Positions 1 through 5,336 of a stretch of DNA of 5,336 nt are shown here, in pieces. The stretch comes from an uncultured Rhodospirillales bacterium (GTDB lineage: Bacteria; Pseudomonadota; Alphaproteobacteria; Acetobacterales; Acetobacteraceae), in contig CAIMVB010000287.1 of assembly GCA_903844785.1 (NCBI GenBank), forward strand, positions 1-5,336, written 5' to 3'. The first letter of the stretch is position 1; each line of letters opens with the position of its first letter. Below the pieces are notes generated by a model. That model worked only from the letters and a program-made list of their open reading frames with translations, had not been told where the DNA came from and searched no databases. A program made the translations under genes and the position numbers.

Positions 1-1263
1 AGCAATGGCGCGGAACAGCGTGGATTTGCCGGAACCGGATGGACCATTGATCAGCACCGCTTCGCCCGGCACGACCTTCATCTCAGCGCCGCTCAGTAAC
101 ACGCGCCCATCAGGGAGTGAGAGCGTGACATCGCGCAAGGTAAGCTGGTTGGCTTCACCCTTGCTTGAATGCGGCCCGCCCCCGGCTTCACGCGCCTTGG
201 CCACTGCATGGGTAAAGCCGGAAAGCCGTTCAACTGTCGCGCGCCATTCGGTCAGGCGCGCATAATTATCCACAAACCAGGAAAGCGCGCCCTGCACTTG
301 GCCAAAAGCGCTGCTGGTTTGAATCAAGCCGCCAAGCGGCATACGCCCGGCAAAATAGGCGGGTGCGGCGACAACAATCGGGAAGATGGACGCCACCTGC
401 CCATAGCCCGCCGTGAAAAATGTCAGGCGCTTTGTGGCACGCATAATGTCCCACCAATTCAGCATCAACTTGCCAAAGCGCTGCGTGAGGCCGCGCTTTT
501 CATCGGCCTCCCCACCATAAAGCGCGATGCCTTCGGTATTCTCGCGAAACCGCACCAGGGCATAGCGGAAATCCGCTTCAAGCCGCTGCTGGTTGAAATT
601 GAGCATGATCAACGGCCGCCCAATCAGATGCGCAAGCCAAGTACCCAGCAGCGCGTAGACCAGCGCAACCCAGACCATGTAGCCCGGAATTTCGACGCCA
701 AGCACGGTGATGGACCCGGAAAGGGACCATAATACCAGAATAAAGGACCCAAGTGTGACGATGGAATTGAGTAAACCAATGCCCAGCGAAAGTGTGTCTT
801 CAACAAAAAGCCTTGCATCATCTGCAATGCGCTGATCTGGATTATCCGTATAGGGATCAGTCAACGCCATGCGGTAATAGGCGCGATCGGCCAGCCATTC
901 GGCCAGATAAACATCGGTCAGCCAGCGCCGCCAGCGCATTTGCAAGGCTTGGCGCAGATAAAGCTGATAAACCGCAATCAGGATATAAAGTGCCGCCACC
1001 AACACGAAGCCAGGTAAAAACCCTTCCGCTTCCGTGTGATGCCAACTGAACAGCAACGCGATAAAGCCATCCCAATCCTTGGTCTCGAGCGTATTGTAGA
1101 AGGCTCGTTGCCAATAGGTCAGCAGCACCGTCATGCCAACGAGCGAGAGATTAAGCGCGATGACCACGCCGAGCAGCAGGCGCGCGCGCCAGCGTTCCTC
1201 GCTCCGCCAAAAGGGTGCGATCAGCGCCCAGGCTTCGGTGATGAAGGTGGCAATCCAGCGCAT
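1..1263 (-). CDS. SbmA/BacA/YddA-like ABC transporter, fused permease and ATPase (3' end outside window)
   Basis: The frame is open from an ATG at 1263 to the left edge, giving 421 residues with no stop, so the C-terminus lies outside. Residues 1-360 look like an ABC_membrane_2 / SbmA-type permease. Hydrophobic segments lie near residues 28-50, 82-101, 160-181, 186-218 and 283-302. The family hallmark NPDQRI is at 141-146, and an ENTEGIALYGGE-like segment at 241-252 matches the conserved region before the last helices. The nucleotide-binding domain starts near residue 371 and shows Walker A, GPSGSGKST, at 407-415, six residues before the edge; signature and Walker B motifs are not in view. 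Relatives (E. coli YddA, BacA-related proteins, mycobacterial Rv1819c) act in the inner membrane and can import peptides or cobalamin, so direction and substrate cannot be called. The start lies 9 bases after the DUF1499 stop, with only a weak TAGGCG as ribosome site. It is the last visible gene of the operon. Confidence 0.93.
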   Translation of the reverse strand, partial: MRWIATFITEAWALIAPFWRSEERWRARLLLGVVIALNLSLVGMTVLLTYWQRAFYNTLETKDWDGFIALLFSWHHTEAEGFLPGFVLVAALYILIAVYQLYLRQALQMRWRRWLTDVYLAEWLADRAYYRMALTDPYTDNPDQRIADDARLFVEDTLSLGIGLLNSIVTLGSFILVLWSLSGSITVLGVEIPGYMVWVALVYALLGTWLAHLIGRPLIMLNFNQQRLEADFRYALVRFRENTEGIALYGGEADEKRGLTQRFGKLMLNWWDIMRATKRLTFFTAGYGQVASIFPIVVAAPAYFAGRMPLGGLIQTSSAFGQVQGALSWFVDNYARLTEWRATVERLSGFTHAVAKAREAGGGPHSSKGEANQLTLRDVTLSLPDGRVLLSGAEMKVVPGEAVLINGPSGSGKSTLFRAIA

Positions 1264-1272
1264 GGTGTGCGC

Positions 1273-1713
1273 CTAACCGGCGCGCAGCGCCGCTTCCAGC
1301 GCCGTGAGCCACGCCATGACACGGGCGCGATTGACGCCAAGATCCGACCAGCCAATCAGGCTGCGTGAATAGATCCAAAGCCCAGTGCCGCCCGAAACTG
1401 CTGCCGCTTCCGCCACAATGATATCCGGGTAATTCATCAGCGCGCTGCGCACGACCCATTGCGCCTGGTTACGCGCCGGAAAGCGCGCAAGCGGATAGGT
1501 ACGCTCCATCCCCGCCGCTACGCGATCAAGCGCGGCCATGACCGCTTCAGGGCTCGCCGGCAAAGGGTCGCGCTGCAAATGCCCCTGCCCGGCCGCCACA
1601 CTTGGCGTGAGCAGGCAGGTATTGGGCGAAGCGGGCAATTGCAGTGTGGCGAAATCAAGCGGCGCTGGTGCGGGCACGCCATCCGCACCACGGGAGAAAA
1701 GGGCAGAGATCAT
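1273..1713 (-). CDS. DUF1499 family protein
   Basis: This encodes 146 residues ending in TAG. The family call rests on the C-terminal signature SRSLIGWSDLGVNRARV (residues 116-132), the SPNTCLLTP block near the N-terminus (29-37) that corresponds to the family's P-N-C opening, and the middle strand region QWVVRSALMNYPDIIVAEA (85-103). Length is normal for a stand-alone DUF1499 domain. No convincing signal peptide or membrane helix is seen, so I expect a cytoplasmic protein. The biochemical function of the family is not established as far as I know, and I assign none. The ATG overlaps the TGA of the DUF3253 gene in an ATGA junction, and a good Shine-Dalgarno GAGGG lies 7 bases upstream, which supports this start. 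The ABC transporter gene follows after 9 bases. Confidence 0.88.
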   Translation of the reverse strand: MISALFSRGADGVPAPAPLDFATLQLPASPNTCLLTPSVAAGQGHLQRDPLPASPEAVMAALDRVAAGMERTYPLARFPARNQAQWVVRSALMNYPDIIVAEAAAVSGGTGLWIYSRSLIGWSDLGVNRARVMAWLTALEAALRAG

Positions 1714-1955
1714 GATATGGCCCTCAAGCGAATGACACCGCGCATGTCGTCAGGGTTGATGGGTTTGCCTTTGCGGAGGATTTCAATCTTGCCCTGGCGC
1801 GCCAAATCAGCGGCGACTTTGCGCACCGCCCCCAGCAAAGGCCGCCAGTTCTCTGCGGAGACAGCGCGGGCAACATCGGTTGGGCATAGGCTTTTTTCTG
1901 GGCCCCGTTCAGCGGCCAGGTGCAACAGCGCGGCGGTGATGGCTTCAATATTCAT
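1710..1955 (-). CDS. DUF3253 family small protein
   Basis: This encodes 81 residues starting MNIEAITAALL. Family features are CPTDVARAV (residues 24-32), WRPLLGAVRKVAADLA (37-52), and a GKIEILRKGKPI stretch (55-66) followed by a short RGVIRLR tail. The arrangement of helices followed by a two-strand, basic hairpin resembles a small winged-helix fold, but DNA binding is not shown by the sequence and the family has no assigned role that I know of. I chose the ATG at 1955 because it forms an ATGA overlap with the stop of the upstream PNPOx-like gene, as at other junctions of this operon. A TTG at 1967 in the same frame would add four residues and is less likely. No strong Shine-Dalgarno is seen, which suits translation by coupling. 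The stop overlaps the DUF1499 start. Confidence 0.85.
   Translation of the reverse strand: MNIEAITAALLHLAAERGPEKSLCPTDVARAVSAENWRPLLGAVRKVAADLARQGKIEILRKGKPINPDDMRGVIRLRAIS
1721..1725 (-). promoter_or_regulatory. Ribosome binding site (GAGGG) for the DUF1499 gene
   Basis: Read on the minus strand, GAGGG is followed by seven bases and then ATG at 1713. It lies inside the last codons of the DUF3253 gene. It is the clearest Shine-Dalgarno among the six internal starts of the operon; the others show only weak purine runs. Confidence 0.6.
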
Positions 1956-2539
1956 GGCGCGATCCAATCGGCGGTAAGATTGCCCGCGTCATCCCAGATG
2001 AAGCGCGCGCGTTGATGCCCGGCAGCGGCCAACCAAAGCCATTCCAGACGATGAAAACCAATCACAACGGCGGCGAAATGTGGCCGGCCAATGTCGCTAT
2101 CCTTCGGCGCGGCAGGGGGGCTGGCTACAATCGCGCCGGAAGCATCGGGGGCGGCGTAGCACATGCGGCTGCTGCGTTGGCTTGCTGCCCAGGCGGCATC
2201 CGCCACCGCATCATCCAAATGCAGCATGGCGTGGCCCGCGACGCGCATCTGCACATGCAGTGCCGCGTCATAGAAATGCATCATCACGCGCCCATCCCGC
2301 GCAATGCCGCGCGCCTTGTCACTGCGTCGATCGGTATGGAAGCGCAGGCGGCGCGCATCCGCATCAAAACCGCGCAGCACAACGGTGCGGAGACTGGGCG
2401 CGCCACTCTCATCCAGGGTCGCAACCGTTGGCGTATGCAAAGGGCTGCGCCGATCCGGCACGGCATTGGCCAGCAGCCGAAAGGCTTCTTGCAGGCTGGC
2501 CGCCAAATCATCCGCGAAGGCAGGCCGAGGGGGTTTCAT
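1952..2539 (-). CDS. Pyridoxamine 5'-phosphate oxidase-like FMN-binding protein
   Basis: This encodes 195 residues with the split-barrel flavin fold of the PNPOx superfamily, closest in style to the Alr4036 / Pyridox_oxase_2 group. Visible elements are a TPTVATLDESGAPSLRTVVL strand pair (36-55), FHTDRRSDKA (67-76), where FMN phosphate contacts are made in relatives, a QMRVAGHA strand (97-104), WAASQRSSRMCYA (117-129), RLEWLWL (164-170), and a terminal RARFIWD...W segment as in the family's C-terminal dimer region. True PdxH makes pyridoxal 5'-phosphate from pyridoxine or pyridoxamine phosphate. This protein is shorter and diverged from classical PdxH, so it may instead be a general flavin reductase or oxidase, and I do not assign pdxH. 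Its ATG overlaps the TGA of the renalase-like gene, and its stop overlaps the DUF3253 start. The ribosome site is weak (GGGTG). Confidence 0.86.
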   Translation of the reverse strand: MKPPRPAFADDLAASLQEAFRLLANAVPDRRSPLHTPTVATLDESGAPSLRTVVLRGFDADARRLRFHTDRRSDKARGIARDGRVMMHFYDAALHVQMRVAGHAMLHLDDAVADAAWAASQRSSRMCYAAPDASGAIVASPPAAPKDSDIGRPHFAAVVIGFHRLEWLWLAAAGHQRARFIWDDAGNLTADWIAP

Positions 2540-3510
2540 GCCAGCACCCGGGCGGCCAACGCCACACCACTATCCCAGGCCGCTTCAGCGCGGCCACCAA
2601 TGCAGCCATCGCTGGCATAGCCAATGCGCGCTGTTGCATCCCAAAGGCATGGCTCGCCCAAGGGCGCTTCCAACAGGGAATAACGCCAGCGATGCGCCAC
2701 CACCATGAAGGGCGCGGGCAAGGGCGTGGTGCTGAAAGTTGCCAGCGCCGCCAACAAGGGTTGCGCGATAGCTTCCGCAGGCAATTCCAAATGCGCGCGG
2801 GTCCATGCCGGGCCGGCCTGGATCACCCAATTTTCTTGGCCCGCATTACGCCCCGGCTTGGCGGAATCGCGCGCCGCCCAGCCAATGGCGTGCGCTTCGG
2901 GGCGGAGTGTTTCCGGCAAGGCAAGCGGCACATCGAAGGCAGCCATCACGGTCCAGCAGGGCGCGTAGCGAATGGCGCCGAGCGCTTCGGCTAGTGAAGG
3001 CGCCTGTTGGCCCAACACATCACGCGCCTGGGTGGCCGGCATGGTCAGCAGCACCGCGTCAAATGGGCCGGCTTCTTCGGGCGCGACATCAGGCAAGGGC
3101 TTGCCTGGGCGCACAAGCCGCGCATCCCAATGGCGCAATACCCAAGCACCAGCCCTGCCCGTGATCTGACCGACATGGCGTGAAGCCACGCAGGGAATCT
3201 CGCCCAACAAGGCGCGCGGCACCGCAGACATGGAAGGCATGCCAACGCGGCGCGTGGCATCTGGCCAGGGTGCGGCTTTGGCTTCCACCAATGCAGCGGC
3301 AAAGCCCGCGCCCTCAGCACGCAGATATTGCGCGCCATGATCGAATTGCAGTTTGCGCCCTGCGGCTTCCATGCGGCGCGTTGCCAAACGCCCACCTGGG
3401 CCGCGGCCCTTGTCAAAGATCGTGACAGCATGGCCCCGCGCGATCAGCGCGCGCGCCGCAGAAATACCGGCAAGGCCCGCGCCGAGAATGGCAATTTTGG
3501 CGGCCGCCAT
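2536..3510 (-). CDS. Renalase-like FAD-dependent oxidoreductase
   Basis: This encodes 324 residues, near the usual length for bacterial renalase-like proteins. The N-terminus is a Rossmann dinucleotide-binding motif: GAGLAG at 10-15, with the ribose-binding acidic residue D33 in TIFDKGRGPGGRLATRR. The FDHGAQYL segment (56-63) matches the family's D-x-GAQY block. Further matches are RYAPCWTVM in the middle and HRWRYSL plus SDGCIGGRAEAAWDSG (303-318 region starts at about 300) near the C-terminus, where the FAD pyrophosphate site normally closes. Characterised bacterial renalase re-oxidises the wrong isomers of NAD(P)H to NAD(P)+. That activity is a reasonable guess here, but an amine-oxidase-like or other role cannot be excluded. 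No signal peptide is seen, because the hydrophobic N-terminus is the Rossmann strand. The start overlaps the preceding stop by one base (TGATG), and the stop overlaps the next start (ATGA). Confidence 0.88.
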   Translation of the reverse strand: MAAAKIAILGAGLAGISAARALIARGHAVTIFDKGRGPGGRLATRRMEAAGRKLQFDHGAQYLRAEGAGFAAALVEAKAAPWPDATRRVGMPSMSAVPRALLGEIPCVASRHVGQITGRAGAWVLRHWDARLVRPGKPLPDVAPEEAGPFDAVLLTMPATQARDVLGQQAPSLAEALGAIRYAPCWTVMAAFDVPLALPETLRPEAHAIGWAARDSAKPGRNAGQENWVIQAGPAWTRAHLELPAEAIAQPLLAALATFSTTPLPAPFMVVAHRWRYSLLEAPLGEPCLWDATARIGYASDGCIGGRAEAAWDSGVALAARVLA

Positions 3511-4082
3511 CAGAAGCCGCCGCCAGCATCAAGCCAAGCCTGTTCCGCCGGTGAGGAAACCCGCCCCAGCGCGACATTACGATGCGGAAAGCGCCCGAAA
3601 TCCTGGATCACCACACGATGCCGCCAAGCGTAATCAATCGCGCCATTGGCCCGTGCATGATGCGCCACATCGCGCAAACCTTCGAATAGCGCAACGGATA
3701 AATCCTGATCCGCCGGTGCCTCACTATGTTCGAAAGGCAGATAGAGAAAAGGCTTTTCGAAAGCGCCAAGCTTAAGATCGAAGCGCTTTTCCAGCACAGC
3801 CACACGCGCAATGGCGCGGGCATGGGCATCGCTGGCGAAGGCTTCACCGCTGCCGCGAAACACGTTGCGCGGAAATTGATCCAGCAGGATCAGCAGCGCC
3901 AAAGTGCCTTCAGGTGTTTCGGCCCAGTTATCAAAAGTGCCTTCACGCGCCGGGCGGATCAGCGCGCCGAAACGGTCGCGGATTTCACCATCAAAGGCAT
4001 CATTCTTCTGAAACCAGATCGGGCGATAGGTGTCGCGCCCTTCGGCATACCAGAAGGCGCGAATGGCTTCAGCGTCGCTCAT
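3510..4082 (-). CDS. DUF924 family protein
   Basis: This encodes 190 residues with all the main blocks of the DUF924 family: FWYAEG near the start (10-15), a D-x-F-D region around 28-31, the strong signature LLDQFPRNVFRGSGEAF (66-82), FLYLPFEHSE (112-121), and DFGRFPHRNVALGRVSS (161-177) close to the C-terminus. The length is typical and the ORF is intact. The family is thought to be a helical, TPR-like repeat fold; its molecular function is not established to my knowledge, so none is given. There is no signal peptide or membrane segment, which implies a cytosolic protein. The ATG at 4082 sits in an ATGA overlap with the stop of the Fe-S dehydrogenase gene and lacks a clear Shine-Dalgarno, which suggests coupled translation. 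The stop shares one base with the renalase-like start. Confidence 0.92.
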   Translation of the reverse strand: MSDAEAIRAFWYAEGRDTYRPIWFQKNDAFDGEIRDRFGALIRPAREGTFDNWAETPEGTLALLILLDQFPRNVFRGSGEAFASDAHARAIARVAVLEKRFDLKLGAFEKPFLYLPFEHSEAPADQDLSVALFEGLRDVAHHARANGAIDYAWRHRVVIQDFGRFPHRNVALGRVSSPAEQAWLDAGGGF

Positions 4083-5336
4083 GCCAAGGCGCGGTCCAGC
4101 AGCCGCACGGAATGAATCGCCTCGCGCGCGCCAAGATCACCAATTTGATGTCGGCAGGAAGTGCCATCGGCAATGATGAAATCCTCTGCGCCCGCCGCGC
4201 GCACCGCCGGCAACAGGGAAAGTTCCGCCATGGCCTTCGATGCTTCCAGACTTTCCGCCTGATAGCCAAAGGCGCCGGCCATGCCGCAGCAAGATGAGGT
4301 TATGGGTTTTACAGTCAGCCCGGGGATCCGCTTCAGCAGCGCCACCGCCGCCGGGAAGGCACCGAAAGCCTTTTGGTGGCAATGGCCATGGATATGCACG
4401 GTCGCCTCCAGCGGCTTGAAGGCCAGCGCTGGTTTGTCGCGTTCCAACAATTCACTCAGCAGCAAGGCGCGCGCGGCCAAGGCACGGCTTTCCTCGCCAG
4501 GCAGCAGCGCCAGGAATTCATCGCGCAATGTCGTCAGCGATGAAGGTTCAATGCCCACCACCGGCGATGCAAAGGAGGCCAGCGCTGCAATCACCCGGCG
4601 AGCCTCAGCACGCGCTTCATCCACCATCCCTGCCGCCAGCAAGGTACGCCCTTCATCCAGCGGGCGCATACCGCGCGGCGGGCGCGCCACGGCGGGGTCA
4701 TAACCGGCAGCGCGCAAAACACGGATCGCGGCGCGCAGATTCTCCGGCTCAAAATACCGGTTGAAGGCATCGGGCAGCAGGATCACCTCCCCTGCCCGGC
4801 CATCAGGCGCGCGCACTTCCCAATCATGAAAGGCATCGCCACGAAAGCGCGGCAAGGGCCTATCCGCGGCCAAGCCCAGCATGCTTTGCGTCAGCGCCGG
4901 CAGGCCGGGGATCATGTCGCGCAGATTGAACAAGATCGGCGCCATGGAAGCGAAGCGTGCGATGCGTGGCAGGCGCGCAATCAGGCGTTCGCGCAGCGGC
5001 ACGCCATGGCGCTTGGCGCGGGCGGCCAAAGCCTCGATCTTCATGCGCGCCATATCCACGCCGGTTGGGCATTCCCGCTTGCAGCCCTTGCAGGAAACGC
5101 AAAGCGCCATGGCGCTCGCGACTTCATCCCCGGCCAGCGCATCCGGGCCCAATTGTCCGGTGAGTGCCAGACGCAGCGTATTGGCGCGCCCGCGCGTCAA
5201 ATGCGCCTCGTCGCGCGTCGCGCGATAGGATGGGCACATGACATTGGCATCAAACTTCCGGCAGGTGCCGTTGTTGTTGCACATCTCAACCGCGCTCAGC
5301 AGGCCGCCAAGCGGGCCGGGATAGTCAGACCAATCC
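4079..5336 (-). CDS. FAD/Fe-S D-2-hydroxyacid dehydrogenase (YdiJ-like), C-terminal part (5' end outside window)
   Basis: The frame is open from the right edge to TGA at 4079, giving 418 residues in view. The family is usually near 1000 residues, so the N-terminal FAD-binding and FAD-linked oxidase domains lie outside. The ATG at 5284 is internal: 17 in-frame residues before it (ending in LLSAVE) fit the family. Numbering from that Met, a first Fe-S region has C2, C8 and C17 (CNNNGTC ... MCPSY), and a second has the full ferredoxin set C62, C65, C68, C72 in CVSCKGCKRECP. Then follow two CCG-type halves; the second keeps HGHCHQK (299-305), SSCCGMAGAFGY (330-341) and GTSCRHQ (374-380). Members oxidise D-lactate, D-2-hydroxyglutarate or similar acids and pass electrons through the clusters to a respiratory acceptor. 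Oddly, the first half has RPLDEGRTLLAAG and GIEPSSLTTLRDE where relatives that I recall carry CCG and EPSC. It is the first visible gene of the operon. Confidence 0.93.
   Translation of the reverse strand, partial: DWSDYPGPLGGLLSAVEMCNNNGTCRKFDANVMCPSYRATRDEAHLTRGRANTLRLALTGQLGPDALAGDEVASAMALCVSCKGCKRECPTGVDMARMKIEALAARAKRHGVPLRERLIARLPRIARFASMAPILFNLRDMIPGLPALTQSMLGLAADRPLPRFRGDAFHDWEVRAPDGRAGEVILLPDAFNRYFEPENLRAAIRVLRAAGYDPAVARPPRGMRPLDEGRTLLAAGMVDEARAEARRVIAALASFASPVVGIEPSSLTTLRDEFLALLPGEESRALAARALLLSELLERDKPALAFKPLEATVHIHGHCHQKAFGAFPAAVALLKRIPGLTVKPITSSCCGMAGAFGYQAESLEASKAMAELSLLPAVRAAGAEDFIIADGTSCRHQIGDLGAREAIHSVRLLDRALA

Noticed and set aside
169..732. A 187-codon open frame on the plus strand
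   Set aside because: It is antisense to the ABC transporter, whose frame is open across the whole region with NPDQRI and Walker A motifs. The plus-strand product shows no family features.
1171..1195. GC-alternating runs (GCGCGC) that could look like repeats or hairpins, also seen at other places in the window
   Set aside because: They fall inside coding sequence at Ala/Arg-rich codons and have no regular spacing, poly-T tail or paired arms that would make a terminator or repeat array.
1151..1459. A 102-codon minus-strand frame spanning the DUF1499 / ABC transporter junction
   Set aside because: It is out of frame with both genes it overlaps, and both of those carry convincing family signatures. 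It shows no domain of its own.
1956..1967. A TTG at 1967 as the DUF3253 start
   Set aside because: The ATG at 1955 forms the same ATGA overlap seen at other junctions of the operon. The extra four residues are not part of a recognisable family segment.
2080..2994. A 304-codon open frame on the plus strand
   Set aside because: It lies antisense to the PNPOx-like and renalase-like genes, which have clear family motifs. Its product is rich in Arg, Ala, Gly, His and Pro with no recognisable domain, as expected of a shadow frame in GC-rich coding DNA.
5282..5284. The ATG at 5284 as the true start of the Fe-S protein, making it a stand-alone GlcF-like subunit
   Set aside because: The frame stays open to the window edge, and the 17 residues upstream (DWSDYPGPL...AVE) fit the interdomain region of the fused FAD/Fe-S family. 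The gene is more likely cut by the window than started here.

Overview
The window is GC-rich, almost fully coding DNA from a bacterial chromosome. Every gene I can support lies on the minus strand, so transcription runs from the right edge to the left edge. Protein style, codon use and family membership suggest an alphaproteobacterium, possibly Rhodospirillales/Acetobacteraceae. That placement is an inference from sequence character; the window has no rRNA or other marker gene.

In transcription order the seven genes are: (1) the C-terminal part of a large FAD- and Fe-S-binding D-2-hydroxyacid dehydrogenase (YdiJ / D-lactate / D-2-hydroxyglutarate dehydrogenase type), cut by the right edge; (2) a DUF924 protein; (3) a renalase-like FAD-dependent oxidoreductase; (4) a pyridoxamine-5'-phosphate-oxidase-like flavin protein; (5) a small DUF3253 protein; (6) a DUF1499 protein; (7) an SbmA/BacA/YddA-like ABC transporter with fused membrane and ATPase domains, cut by the left edge just after its Walker A motif.

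The genes are packed very tightly. Four junctions are ATGA overlaps, one is a TGATG overlap, and the last has only 9 bases between stop and start. This points to one polycistronic, translationally coupled message. No promoter, terminator, RNA gene, repeat array or mobile element is visible. No stretch longer than 9 bases lacks a gene.

Three of the seven products are probable flavoproteins or nicotinamide-related redox enzymes. The operon may therefore have a redox housekeeping or metabolite-repair theme, with three uncharacterised conserved families and a transporter riding along. This is a hypothesis from context only. The most specific anomaly is in the Fe-S dehydrogenase: the first cysteine-rich (CCG) half lacks the cysteines I would expect, while the second half keeps them. 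I see no clear evidence of a wholly new system here.
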